Counted from the stretch's first letter, positions 51,217 to 60,723 are shown. The stretch is 64,000 bases of DNA from JADJTT01 sp049306275 (GCA_049306275.1 JBAQQB010000135.1:7668-71667), one strand, 5' to 3'. Made by a program: numbers and translations. The notes: generated by a model not told the origin, from the sequence alone.

Positions 51217-52588
51217 TGTCGGCGGTCTTTTTTGCGGTTTGGCGTTTGCGCACGATCGATTTGGACAACCGGAAATACTGCACCAGCGGAATGTGCGAAG
51301 GACAAACGTAGGAGCAGGAGCCGCATTCGAAGCAGTCCATCAGGTTGAAACTATCCGCCATGGTTTCGTAGGCTTCAAATTTGGCCAGGATGCCCAGTTT
51401 GGAGGGATTCAGGGACAAGGGGCAGGCGTCGACGCAGGCGCCGCAGTGGATGCAGGGATACACTTTTTGGGAGCGGCGAACTTCCTTCTCCGTGAAAACC
51501 AGAATACCCGAAGTACCTTTCACGACCGAAATGTCGAGGTTGGAAACCGCCACGCCCATCATCGGCCCGCCCATGTAGACTTCGCTGACATCCTCCTCTA
51601 CCCCGACTTGCTCCAGGACGTAGCGCAAAGGCGTACCGATCGGGATCAGGTAGTTGCCTTTCTTTTTCACGCCCGGGCCGGTAATGGTGACGACCCGCTC
51701 CTGTATGCCGCGTCCGTGGGGCAGCAGGCGGCCTATCTCTGCGGTGGTGGCGATGTTGACCACCACGGCGCCCACGTCGATCGGCAATCCGCCCGAGGGC
51801 ACTTCCTTGTCGAGGATCGCCGTGATGAGCATCTTCTCCGCTCCCTGCGGGTATTTCACCGGCACCACTTCTACGGTGATGGGCGCTCCTTCGGGGATCA
51901 GGCTTGCCAGATGCGCGGCGGCGTCGGGCTTGTTGGCCTCAATGCCAATGATGGCCCGCGGGGCCCCCGTAGCTTTGAGCAAGTATTTTATTCCTGTGAA
52001 GATATCTTCTCCCTGTTCCAGCATCACGCGGTGGTCGGTGGTGAGGTAGGGCTCGCATTCGATCCCGTTGAGAATGAGTGCGTCGCACTTCTTGCCTTCT
52101 GGCACTTTCAGTTTGACGTGGGTGGGGAAAGCCGCCCCTCCGAGTCCTACGATGCCGGCATTTTGAATGGCTTGCAAGATTTCCTCAGGCGTCGCTGTTT
52201 CCGCGTCAATGGGCGTCCCTTCCAGCACTTCCTGGCTGGAGGAGGGAAATGGCTCCAGGTAGATGCCCGGGGCCATTTTACCAGAGATAGTGGGTACATT
52301 GCCGATCTTCCGGACGACGCCGGAAACAGGCGCATGCAGCGGTATCGACATGTAGCCGGCAGCTTCAGCCAGCAACTGCCCCCGATTCACCTCCTGCCCT
52401 TCCCGGACGATAATCCGGGGAGGGGCGCCGAGGTGCTGCACCGCAGGCAGGATGATGAGGGGTGCGAAGGGAAACTGCCGGATAGGCAGGCTATTCGTGT
52501 CCGACTTGTTTTCAGGCGGATGCACCCCGTGCTTGAATGTGTTCTCGAAGAGCTTGAACGAATCCCGTTGCAAATTCACTAGTCCCAT
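51206..52588 (-). CDS. rnfC: Rnf electron transport complex subunit C (NADH-binding)
   Basis: RnfC, 460 residues, shares the NuoF fold: FPTHVKLKVPEGKKCDALIL, NGIECEPYLTTDHRVML, and LLKATGAPRAIIGIEANK, with two 4Fe-4S motifs CIHCGACVDACPLSL and CFECGSCSYVCPSHIPL near the C-terminus. It takes electrons to NAD+. The gap to the upstream nifJ stop is only 9 bases, so they are one operon. Confidence 0.95.
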   Translation of the reverse strand: MGLVNLQRDSFKLFENTFKHGVHPPENKSDTNSLPIRQFPFAPLIILPAVQHLGAPPRIIVREGQEVNRGQLLAEAAGYMSIPLHAPVSGVVRKIGNVPTISGKMAPGIYLEPFPSSSQEVLEGTPIDAETATPEEILQAIQNAGIVGLGGAAFPTHVKLKVPEGKKCDALILNGIECEPYLTTDHRVMLEQGEDIFTGIKYLLKATGAPRAIIGIEANKPDAAAHLASLIPEGAPITVEVVPVKYPQGAEKMLITAILDKEVPSGGLPIDVGAVVVNIATTAEIGRLLPHGRGIQERVVTITGPGVKKKGNYLIPIGTPLRYVLEQVGVEEDVSEVYMGGPMMGVAVSNLDISVVKGTSGILVFTEKEVRRSQKVYPCIHCGACVDACPLSLNPSKLGILAKFEAYETMADSFNLMDCFECGSCSYVCPSHIPLVQYFRLSKSIVRKRQTAKKTADNAK

Positions 52589-52597
52589 GGAGAATGA

Positions 52598-55500
52598 TTA
52601 GTTGTACTTTTCACCGCGTTTGATCCACTTGTCGATGTCTTTGGCCGACCTGTCGGCAGGCAGACCGGGGTGAATCACCCGGGCGGTACATTTCTCAGCA
52701 GCTTTTACCAGGTCTTCATAAGGACCTCCGTTCGGATTTTTGATGAAGGCCTTACCGTCGGCGTTGTAGGCGAAGATATTGGGATTCAGCTTGGTGCATT
52801 CGTCGCAGGAGGTGCACTCGCTGGTTTCCAGCCAGGGCGCCATGTAGTCGCCGCTTTGGGCGGGCGCTTCGGCCACCGCTACGTCGGGCTGCATTTTTGC
52901 CCCCATGGCCAGGTCAACAAGCCCGGCGCCGTTTCCTTCCCCGGCCAGTTTCATCAGGCCCTGGGCGATCTTGCCGACGACCTCGGCGCGGATCTTGTTC
53001 TCAAGATCAACCTTTTGCTCAGGTTGTTTGTCTTCGCCGGCCAGTGCTCGCAGCATGATCCAGAAGTCGCGGCGTTCTTCGCAGGAGGATACCATGGTCT
53101 TATCGACCAATACCCTGTTGAGGCGCTGTTTTCTGTCTACTGCCCAGATGTAGGGGAATTTGCCTTCGCGGTCTCCTTCGCTCAAATCCAGGAATTCGGC
53201 CAGTTCGACCATGTTGTCGTTCCAGGTATCGCGCGGCGCCATGCGGAAGTGTTTGCGGAAGCGTGCTTCGGTGAGGGCGAAGTCGGCGAAGGTCATGGTT
53301 ACTTCCATGGTTTTGTCGCGGCCGTTCTCCTTGTATTTCAGCTGGTAAGTCGGCCAGATGCGGTCCATGGCAGGGTTGCCGCTCAGGTCGAAGTTTTCCT
53401 CGGCGGTAATGCCGTTATTCGGGTTGTACTTGAAGATCGGATATGCGCGGGATTCCACTGCCAGTTTGGCCTGGTGTGCGCCCATATCATCGCCAACGCC
53501 GTGTTCGGGCTGGCAGGTGGTGTAGAGGTTGAACAGGGCCGGACGCCTGGCCATCAGACCGTCGATGAAGCCTTCGATCATGTGGCTGGTGTTGGCCAGT
53601 GTGCCCTGCAGCACGTAGGTATTGCGATGAGCCATGGCGATGAGTCCGATCTCCTTGCGGGGCTCGGATTTTCCTTTTTTCACCTTGCCGTACTGGGCCA
53701 TGTCGGAGACCTGGCCGATGAAGCCGGAGGTACAAGCCTGGCCGCCGGTGTTGGAGTAAACCTGGGTGTCGACGACGATGACTTTGATGGGTTTGCCGGA
53801 GGCCATCATGCGCGACAGGTTTTGGAAACCGATGTCGTACATGGCGCCGTCGCCGCCTACTGCCACGACCGGCGGGGAGAGCAGCCATTCCTCATCGGTG
53901 AACTGTTCCCAAGTGAAGTATTTGAAAAATTCGTCGTGCTCGCTGGGTTTATACTTCCCGCTCAGTTCCAGTTCGGCCTTGCGGATGGCTTTGAAGCCTT
54001 CGGCCATTTTAGCCATATGCCCTTCAAAGATACCCATGGCCATGGAAGTGGAATCCTGGAACAGGTGGTTGGTCCAGGGGAAGGGATAGGGGTTGAATGG
54101 GAAGGTGCTGCCCCAGACCGAGGTACAGCCGGTGGCGTTGCACATACCCATGGAAGAACGGCCTTTTCCGGTATTTCCGTTGGTGTATTTCCACTTGAGC
54201 TTTTTCAGTTTGGCGAGCAGTTGGGTAACGTCGCGCAGCCATTCCTGGTCGATGGGTTCGCTGCCCTTCATGGATTCCAGGCGGCGGGCTATGCCCGACA
54301 TGGTCAAATCGCTGTCTTTAGACTCGGAGACGATTTTAGCCATCATGTCTGCGTCGCCCAGGTCGACAGAACCCATGAGTTTGCGCTGGATGTGGGTTTC
54401 CAGTTTGGCGCAGAGCTCGTCGAGGTAAGCGACGTGCTTTTCAATCCGGGGCTGCATGAGTGATTCGACGGTGGCCACGAAGAGGTGGATGACCGATTTT
54501 TCGGAGCAACCCAGGCAGGCGCCGTCGCCGCTGGTGAAGTTCAGGTAAGCGTCTTTGTTGAGCAGGATAGTCTGCAGCGGGCCGATCTTTTCTTCCAGGC
54601 TGTCGATCCGGTTGTATTTGTCGGGGGTAGTGGGCAGGTCGAGCCAGAAATCCCATTCCTTGCGCAGTTTGTTGACGGACTGTTCTGTCTGGGTAATGGA
54701 GCGAAGGGCATCGTCGCCGCACACTGCTACGCATTCCATACAACCTTTGCAGGTGGTCGGGTTGATCGTGATGCTGAACAAGCCGCCGCTGTTGGGCTGG
54801 TCTTTTTCCTTGAGGTCGAAATAGGGCCGTGTGAGGGCAAATTTGAAGTCGCCCAGTTCTTCGCGGAACCATTTGAATTCCTTGCCCAGGACTTCCGCTT
54901 CGCCGTTGCTTTCTGCGAGGGTCATTTCGATGGCTTCCTGGATGAGCTCGTTGACGTGGGCGCCTTCCCTGTTCTCTTTGAAGAGTGTGCGCACCTTGGT
55001 TTCCATTTTGCGTACTGCCTTGGGAAGGTGCTCGACCTTGCCGTGGTTTTTCTGCACGCGTTTCACCACAGTGTCCAGAACGTCAGACAGATCGCTGACC
55101 AGCCCGGGGATGGCGGTGTCGGGGCAGATGGTGTAGCATTCGCCGCAGGCCGTGCAATTTTCCGGTATCCATTCCGGGTGGTTGAAGCGGATGCCCGTCA
55201 TATCGCGGAAGAGGGCGGTAGCGGCAGGCATGACGGAGAGGCCGATAAACGGATCGGTCAGGTTGTCGTTGCCCATGCCGCGGAGGTAGAAATTGCCGGT
55301 TTGATCCCAGAAGCGATGAATGTCGCTGAGGTTGGACTCGCTCTTCGGGATGCTCTTCAGCATGGTCGGGATGGGGAACAGGGCTTCGCCGCTGGGCTTG
55401 TCTTCGTGGCCTGCGCCAAAGACCTTGTTTTTGATCTCGTGCACTTCGTCGAAGCCGCGTTTCACCACGCGCATGTTGTCGTCGATGACGCGCTGGCCTT

Positions 55501-57514
55501 TGGAGCCGAACTTGTGTTGCAGCTGGCTTTCGATGGCCTTGAGCAGGCCCGTTTCAGTAAGACCGGCTTTCTCCTTCAGCGGGGAAGCGGCGAAGAATGC
55601 CCCCTGGAAGGCGATACCCTGCATCCGCAATTGCAGTTCGGGGTCAGTAGCTTCCTCGCGGGCGATTTTAAAGCCGTCGATGTAGAAAATGCGGATATCC
55701 TGGTCGATGATGACCTTCTGGTAGGGTTTGGGAATATCGGCCCAGACATCCTCGGGTTTTTCCTTTTCGCTTTGGATGATAAAGACGCCGCCTTTTTTCA
55801 GGCCCGCAAGCGCGTTGGTGTGTTTGAACACGTTGGGGTCGGGCGAGAGCACCACATCCACGAAGAAGTATTCGCAGTTGATGCGGATGGGTTCGGGTGC
55901 GGCTGCGAGGTAGTAGGTTGTCGGTTGTCCTTTTTTCTCCGAACCGTATTTGGGGTTGGCCTTGATGTCGTAACCCAGCAGGTCGTAGAGCGTCATGGCC
56001 AGGTTTTTGCCGGTGGTGATAGCGCCCCAGCCGCCGACTGAGTGGAAGCGAACGGTGATAGCGCCATCCGGCATGAGGTTGGGGTTCTCAGAACCGCGGA
56101 TGGAGAGCTCTTTTACGTTCGGGTATGCTTCGGCGATGGTTTCCTGGTAGGCCCGTTGCGTGGGCGTATGGGGGATATCGCGGATGAAGTCGATGGAGAG
56201 ATAGAACTGCTTTTTGTGTTTGCCGTCGGGAAGCATGTTCTCGATGGCGCCGATGATGCCTTCCGGCTGGAGGTCGCGGCTACCCATACCAAAGGAGCCG
56301 GAATAGATCTTGGGAACGTCGGTTGCCTGGTAGCTTTCCAAATCAGCGTAGGGCTTGTCTTTCTTAAAGACGCCGTTTTCCACGCACTTGGCAAGGGTGG
56401 CCCGCACTTCGCGTGCGATGGGCAGGTCGGCGGCGAGCGGCTGGTCCAGGCGTTCGAGGATGGCGACGCCTTTTTTGCCTTTCAGCACCTGGCTGATCAG
56501 GTCGGCGGGGAATGGGCGGAACATGACGAGGTCGACGACGCCCACTTTGATGCCGCGTGTTTTGCGCAGGTAATCGGCCACTACTTCGGCGCTGGGGATG
56601 AGGCTGCCCTGCCCCAGGATCAGGTAGTCGGCGTCTTCCACCCGGTAGGTCATCACGCGCTTGTAGCGGCGTCCGGTGAGTTGATAAAACTCCTCAAAAG
56701 CCTGGTCGGTCAGCTCCTTGATGTGGTCGAAGAAGAAAGGACGCTGAGCGGCTACGCTTTGCATGTAAGAATCCTGGTTTTGCACGATACCGGCCATCAT
56801 GGGATTATCCACATCCCAAACTTCGGGGATGCGGCGGCGGGTCGGGCCATAGATGATCTCCTGCGCTTTGGTCGGCGTATCGATAATATCGTCGGGACGT
56901 CCGAGGTATTCTTCGATCAGCCCGCGTTCGGGCAGGAGCAGGGATTCGATCAGGTGGGTGGTGAGGAAGCCGTCCTGTGCAATGGCCCCGGGCGTCAGCG
57001 CCAATTCCGCGATGCGGTGGGCGATGATGTTGAGGTCGGCCACGTGTTGGGCGTTCTTGGCGAAGAGCTGGAAGAAGCCGGTGTCGTCGATGGCGTGGTA
57101 GTCGTCATGACCGGCGTGCACATTGAGGGTGGACTTGGTCATGGCGCGGGCGCCGATGTTCAGCACATAGGTCAGGCGCTTCCCGACGGCCGCATAGAGC
57201 GATTCGTGCATGTAGGCTATCCCTTGCCCCGAGGAGAAGTTGGCAGCCCTCAGGCCCGTCATGGACAGGCCAGCCGTCACTGCGGCGGCGGCGTGTTCTC
57301 CCTCCGGTTCGATGAAGATCAGGGGGCGGTCGGAAATATTGAGATGCCCGTTTGCAGCTTCTTCAGCCCAGTATTCCCCCATTTGTGTAGAGGGGGTGAT
57401 GGGATAAGCGCCGGCCGCATCAGTAGATTCGCGTTCGCACATAATGACGGCCGTATTGCCATCCATTGCTACCCGGACACCGGGATATTTGAAGTTTTGC
57501 TCCTTTTTCGACAT
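52598..57514 (-). CDS. nifJ: pyruvate:ferredoxin oxidoreductase, oversized (1,638 residues)
   Basis: The protein oxidises pyruvate to acetyl-CoA and CO2 while reducing ferredoxin. The N-terminal pyrimidine domain (YPITPSTQMGEYW) and the domain II/gamma regions are followed by 4Fe-4S motifs near residues 780-795 (CTACGECYTICPDTAI) and 920-935 (CKGCMECVAVCGDDAL), then CLGCSEKS and the TPP-binding GGDGAMYDIGF near 1216. It is about 450 residues longer than usual (about 1,175): there are extra segments between the two Fe-S motifs and around residues 1030-1090, and a C-terminal ferredoxin-like domain with CTSCDEC near 1566. It heads the nifJ-rnf operon, and the extension may dock ferredoxin, Rnf or FNR; that is inference. 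Confidence 0.93.
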   Translation of the reverse strand: MSKKEQNFKYPGVRVAMDGNTAVIMCERESTDAAGAYPITPSTQMGEYWAEEAANGHLNISDRPLIFIEPEGEHAAAAVTAGLSMTGLRAANFSSGQGIAYMHESLYAAVGKRLTYVLNIGARAMTKSTLNVHAGHDDYHAIDDTGFFQLFAKNAQHVADLNIIAHRIAELALTPGAIAQDGFLTTHLIESLLLPERGLIEEYLGRPDDIIDTPTKAQEIIYGPTRRRIPEVWDVDNPMMAGIVQNQDSYMQSVAAQRPFFFDHIKELTDQAFEEFYQLTGRRYKRVMTYRVEDADYLILGQGSLIPSAEVVADYLRKTRGIKVGVVDLVMFRPFPADLISQVLKGKKGVAILERLDQPLAADLPIAREVRATLAKCVENGVFKKDKPYADLESYQATDVPKIYSGSFGMGSRDLQPEGIIGAIENMLPDGKHKKQFYLSIDFIRDIPHTPTQRAYQETIAEAYPNVKELSIRGSENPNLMPDGAITVRFHSVGGWGAITTGKNLAMTLYDLLGYDIKANPKYGSEKKGQPTTYYLAAAPEPIRINCEYFFVDVVLSPDPNVFKHTNALAGLKKGGVFIIQSEKEKPEDVWADIPKPYQKVIIDQDIRIFYIDGFKIAREEATDPELQLRMQGIAFQGAFFAASPLKEKAGLTETGLLKAIESQLQHKFGSKGQRVIDDNMRVVKRGFDEVHEIKNKVFGAGHEDKPSGEALFPIPTMLKSIPKSESNLSDIHRFWDQTGNFYLRGMGNDNLTDPFIGLSVMPAATALFRDMTGIRFNHPEWIPENCTACGECYTICPDTAIPGLVSDLSDVLDTVVKRVQKNHGKVEHLPKAVRKMETKVRTLFKENREGAHVNELIQEAIEMTLAESNGEAEVLGKEFKWFREELGDFKFALTRPYFDLKEKDQPNSGGLFSITINPTTCKGCMECVAVCGDDALRSITQTEQSVNKLRKEWDFWLDLPTTPDKYNRIDSLEEKIGPLQTILLNKDAYLNFTSGDGACLGCSEKSVIHLFVATVESLMQPRIEKHVAYLDELCAKLETHIQRKLMGSVDLGDADMMAKIVSESKDSDLTMSGIARRLESMKGSEPIDQEWLRDVTQLLAKLKKLKWKYTNGNTGKGRSSMGMCNATGCTSVWGSTFPFNPYPFPWTNHLFQDSTSMAMGIFEGHMAKMAEGFKAIRKAELELSGKYKPSEHDEFFKYFTWEQFTDEEWLLSPPVVAVGGDGAMYDIGFQNLSRMMASGKPIKVIVVDTQVYSNTGGQACTSGFIGQVSDMAQYGKVKKGKSEPRKEIGLIAMAHRNTYVLQGTLANTSHMIEGFIDGLMARRPALFNLYTTCQPEHGVGDDMGAHQAKLAVESRAYPIFKYNPNNGITAEENFDLSGNPAMDRIWPTYQLKYKENGRDKTMEVTMTFADFALTEARFRKHFRMAPRDTWNDNMVELAEFLDLSEGDREGKFPYIWAVDRKQRLNRVLVDKTMVSSCEERRDFWIMLRALAGEDKQPEQKVDLENKIRAEVVGKIAQGLMKLAGEGNGAGLVDLAMGAKMQPDVAVAEAPAQSGDYMAPWLETSECTSCDECTKLNPNIFAYNADGKAFIKNPNGGPYEDLVKAAEKCTARVIHPGLPADRSAKDIDKWIKRGEKYN

Positions 57515-57618
57515 GGCAGGTTCTTTATCTTAAAAAGTGTAGTAGAAAGGGTCTGATAATCTTTGCGGAAAAGAAATAATTAAATAATATCGGCTGCAAA
57601 TTAGGGCAAGGTTAAAAG

Positions 57619-57652
57619 TGTCAAGATGACAATAATCACCCTGTCAAGGTGA
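57619..57652. promoter_or_regulatory. two TGTCAAG[A/G]TGA direct repeats, operator candidate
   Basis: The sites at 57619-57629 (part of the palindrome TGTCA-AGA-TGACA, 57619-57631) and 57642-57652 are 23 bases apart, about two DNA turns. They sit between divergent nifJ and the dihydroorotate dehydrogenase-like gene and suggest a shared regulator. AATCACC/GGTGATT around the second site forms a 7-base-arm hairpin. Confidence 0.5.
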
Positions 57653-57766
57653 TTTTCATCGGTGCGTTGAATGGCAGAACTGCCCTATTATTCGCCTTTG
57701 AAAGCAGGCTCTTGCACCAGAGCGTGTAGGGATGCCCATACCTTTTACTAACTAAAACCATGCATT

Positions 57767-58735
57767 ATGGATCTTCGCACTACCTATATGGGTTTATCCC
57801 TCCGCTCGCCGATCGTCGTATCGGCCAGTACCCTTTCCCTGGATGTTGGCAAGATTGTTCAGATGGAAGATTTTGGCGCCGGCGCCGTGGTGTTATTCTC
57901 CCTTTTTGAAGAACAGATAAGGGCCGGCTCGGAGCATGCGCGGCCGGCTTCCCGAGAGGTGCGGGATTACTTTCCCGACGAGACGGAATACAAAGTGGGG
58001 GTTGACCAATACCTGGACATAATTCGCAGGGCAAAGGAACGGGTTAATATTCCGGTCATTGCCAGCCTCAACGGGGTCACCAATGAAGGCTGGATCGATT
58101 ATGCAAGGCAGGTAGAGCAGGCCGGAGCCGATGGCATCGAGGCCAATATTTTCTTTGTACCCGCCGACCTCTCACTCACTGGCGCCGAGGTCGAACAGCG
58201 GTACGTCGATATTGTGAAGGCGCTTCGGCGTACAGTTGGTATTCCCATTTCTGTCAAGCTGAATCCTTATTTCAGTGCGATGGGCCATATGGCCAAACAG
58301 CTGGAGGGAGCTGGCGCCAGCGGTTTGGCGTTGTTCAACCGCTTTTACCAGCCCAATTTCGACATCGACAAGATGGAAGTCGTTTTCGACCTGGAGTACA
58401 GCCATCCAAACGAGATCAGGCTGCCCCTGCTCTGGATTGCCGTGCTCAGAGGACAGTTACACGCTACACTGGCGGCGACCACGGGTGTGCAAGGCGCAAA
58501 GGAAGTCGTCAAATACCTGCTCGCAGGGGCAGATGCGGTCATGACGGCTTCTGCCCTGTACAAGCACGGTGTCCGATACCTGCAAACCATGCACCGGGAG
58601 CTGAAGGAATGGATGGACCGGTTTATGTTCGTGTCAGTGAGGGAAATGCAAGGCTTGCTCAGCCAGCAGAACATTGCAGACCCCAGCGCTTATGAGCGGG
58701 CAAATTATATCAGGATATTGGAGGGGGAGAAATAG
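57767..58735 (+). CDS. dihydroorotate dehydrogenase-like FMN protein
   Basis: The 322-residue protein is a TIM-barrel DHODH-like enzyme: SPIVVSASTLSL, VIASLNGVTNEGWIDYAR, ISVKLNPYF, LALFNRFYQPNFDIDKME and GADAVMTASALYKHG. It is divergently encoded from nifJ. Genes of this type are often found beside nifJ-like PFOR genes, so a role in central redox metabolism rather than pyrimidine synthesis is suspected. The stop is next to a heptamer repeat. True pyrD is probably elsewhere. Confidence 0.8.
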   Translation: MDLRTTYMGLSLRSPIVVSASTLSLDVGKIVQMEDFGAGAVVLFSLFEEQIRAGSEHARPASREVRDYFPDETEYKVGVDQYLDIIRRAKERVNIPVIASLNGVTNEGWIDYARQVEQAGADGIEANIFFVPADLSLTGAEVEQRYVDIVKALRRTVGIPISVKLNPYFSAMGHMAKQLEGAGASGLALFNRFYQPNFDIDKMEVVFDLEYSHPNEIRLPLLWIAVLRGQLHATLAATTGVQGAKEVVKYLLAGADAVMTASALYKHGVRYLQTMHRELKEWMDRFMFVSVREMQGLLSQQNIADPSAYERANYIRILEGEK

Positions 58736-58742
58736 TTTTTGG

Positions 58743-58756
58743 GTGAAGAGTGAAGG
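58743..58756. repeat. heptamer pair (GTGAAGA, GTGAAGG) between convergent genes
   Basis: Two GTGAAG-type heptamers (58743-58756) start 7 bases after the stop of the dehydrogenase-like gene and end 3 bases from the convergent CHAT gene's stop. The unit is the same as in the 32770 array. Confidence 0.6.
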
Positions 58757-58759
58757 GAT

Positions 58760-59659
58760 TCAGGGTTTTTTGAGTACGGGGATGTCTTCTGCGCCAAGGT
58801 TGTAGAGGGAGATAGCCGCGCAGCCGAGTTCAAAGGCAAAGTCGATGTTCCTGCCGGCGCCAAGCGCATCGTAGAAGGCTTCGGAGAACTCCACCCCCGC
58901 CTTGTCGGGAACCGCTGTGCTCATTCCGATGACAGGGATGCCGTGCTTCACGATCTCATTGGCCTGAATCTCTGAATAACAAGCGTTTAAGACCACGCAC
59001 TTCAAGTGATCTTTGAATAGTTTGAGCAAATTGCCCAAGGCTTCTGCGGGCACTTCCTGGCCATTTCCCGACACATCTTCCAGGTAGATCCGGCCGAGTT
59101 CTGATCCATGGCCGGAAAAATGCAGGATGGTCGGGCTCTCATCCAGCAGCGCTCTTCTGAGGTCGGGTATTTGTACGGCCCATTTTTGGGTCAGGCGAAA
59201 TCTGTCGCGGTGTTTGCTGCGTTCAAGCGCTCCGCCGATTCTCCTGGATTCCTCATCCAGCCGTAGACGGGAGGTGTCCTTGGGATTGGCAGCCAGGAAA
59301 AGGATGACTTCCTGCAGAGAAGCATCCTTTTTTTCGGGCACGGCAGCGCTTTGAGCAGGCGGTTTGTTATCAGATACCTGGTTTGATTCGTCGGATTCTG
59401 CGGCCCAGTCGGGTTTGACCTGATCGAGGAGGCTGGTGATGGCTTCGGTGATTTTGGCTGAGCGGACAGCGGCGTTGTCGTTAGAAATGGTGCCGGCGTT
59501 GATTTCCCGCTTGAGGGAGAAGAACCTTGCCGACAGCTGGGTAGCGTCGTTGAGCAGGTACTTGTCGTAGGCCCTGGCCAGCAGGAGGATACCCTTGATG
59601 GCGCGCTCGAGATCGCCTTCCATGATGTAGTTTTGAATGACGTCCCTGTTGATGGTCAT
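58760..59659 (-). CDS. EAD11-like adaptor fused to CHAT-type protease
   Basis: The 299-residue protein has an N-terminal EAD11-like domain (about 1-81: MTINRDVIQNYIMEGDLERA, FSLKREINAGTISN, KITEAITSLLDQV), a linker, and a C-terminal CHAT protease with ILHFSGHGSELGRIYLED (His184) and VLNACYSE (Cys227). EADs pair homotypically, so the EAD11-like membrane protein at 26653 is a candidate partner. ATG at 59659 (MTINRDV) is chosen because the EAD starts directly there. It is next to pdhB but on the same strand with a 78-base gap. It is likely a protease effector in a conflict or stress-signalling system. Confidence 0.82.
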   Translation of the reverse strand: MTINRDVIQNYIMEGDLERAIKGILLLARAYDKYLLNDATQLSARFFSLKREINAGTISNDNAAVRSAKITEAITSLLDQVKPDWAAESDESNQVSDNKPPAQSAAVPEKKDASLQEVILFLAANPKDTSRLRLDEESRRIGGALERSKHRDRFRLTQKWAVQIPDLRRALLDESPTILHFSGHGSELGRIYLEDVSGNGQEVPAEALGNLLKLFKDHLKCVVLNACYSEIQANEIVKHGIPVIGMSTAVPDKAGVEFSEAFYDALGAGRNIDFAFELGCAAISLYNLGAEDIPVLKKP

Positions 59660-59737
59660 GGTCTGTGTGCTTAAATGAAATGAGGGCATAAGTTAACCAA
59701 AAACTTATACCCTCATCAACTTTATAAACTAAAAAAA

Positions 59738-60721
59738 TTAGTACTTGGCGTACATGACCTCTTTGACGGCCCTGACAACCTTTTCCGGGTTGGGCAGGTA
59801 GGCGTCCACGAGCGTGGGAGCGAAAGGCATGGAAGTATCGGCGCCGTTGACGCGGGTGATGGGGGCGTCGAGGTAGTCGAAGGCGTATTTCTGCACTTCG
59901 TATGCGATCTCGGCGGAGATACCGGCGAATGGCCATGATTCGTCGACCACTACGATGCGGTTGGTTTTTTGCACCGAGCGGACGATGGTGTGGTGGTCGA
60001 GCGGGCGGATGGTGCGCAGGTCGATCACCTCGGCTGAGATGCCTTCTTTTTGGAGGGCTTCGGCAGCTTCGAGGGCCACGATGACCATTTTATTGAAAGA
60101 CACGAGGGTCACGTCGGTACCTTCGCGGCGCACGGCGGCTTTACCGATGGGTACCAGATATTCTTCATCCGGTACCATGCCTTTGTGGGCATAGAAGATC
60201 TCCGATTCCATCACACAGACCGGGTCGTCGTCGCGGATAGCTGATTTGAGCAGGCCTTTGGCGTCGGCAGGGTCGATGCAGGAGATGACCTTGAGGCCGG
60301 GCACGTTGGCCATCCAGCTTTCGAAGGTCTGGGAGTGTTGCTGCGCCAGCTGTCCGGCAGAGCCCGAGGGGCCGCGGAAGACGATGGGGCACTTGTATTC
60401 GCCTGCCGATTGGGCGAGCGTTTTCGCGGCGTTATTGACGATCTGGTCGAAGGCCAGGACGGCGAAGTTCCAGGTCATGAACTCGATAATGGGCCGCAGG
60501 CCGTTCATGGCGGCGCCAACGCCGATGCCGGCGAAGCCAAGCTCTGCGATGGGCGTGTCGATAACGCGGCGTGGGCCGAATTCGTCGAGCATGCCTTTGC
60601 TGACTTTGTAGGCGCCGTTGTATTCTCCTACCTCCTCTCCCATCAGGAAGACCGAGTCATCGCGGCGCATTTCTTCGATCATGGCCTCGCGTAGGGCGTC
60701 TCGTAAGGTTAGTTCGCGCAT
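59738..60721 (-). CDS. pdhB: pyruvate dehydrogenase E1 component, beta subunit
   Basis: PdhB, 327 residues: LTLRDALREAMIEEMRRDDS, MGEEVGEYNGAYKVSKGM, IDTPIAELGFAGIGVGAAMN, FRGPSGSAGQLAQQHSQTFE and VVDESWPFAGISAEIA. It decarboxylates pyruvate with the alpha subunit, which is not in the window. It pairs with the lpd gene (E3) nearby. The 5' leader is made of seven heptamers, and the promoter (60776-60806) overlaps the repeat of the facing arm. Confidence 0.96.
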   Translation of the reverse strand: MRELTLRDALREAMIEEMRRDDSVFLMGEEVGEYNGAYKVSKGMLDEFGPRRVIDTPIAELGFAGIGVGAAMNGLRPIIEFMTWNFAVLAFDQIVNNAAKTLAQSAGEYKCPIVFRGPSGSAGQLAQQHSQTFESWMANVPGLKVISCIDPADAKGLLKSAIRDDDPVCVMESEIFYAHKGMVPDEEYLVPIGKAAVRREGTDVTLVSFNKMVIVALEAAEALQKEGISAEVIDLRTIRPLDHHTIVRSVQKTNRIVVVDESWPFAGISAEIAYEVQKYAFDYLDAPITRVNGADTSMPFAPTLVDAYLPNPEKVVRAVKEVMYAKY

Positions 60722-60723
60722 GG

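Noticed and set aside
52670..56041. Long plus-strand frames (597 and 518 codons) opposite nifJ
   Set aside because: Antisense shadows of the high-GC nifJ gene; no domain or promoter supports them.
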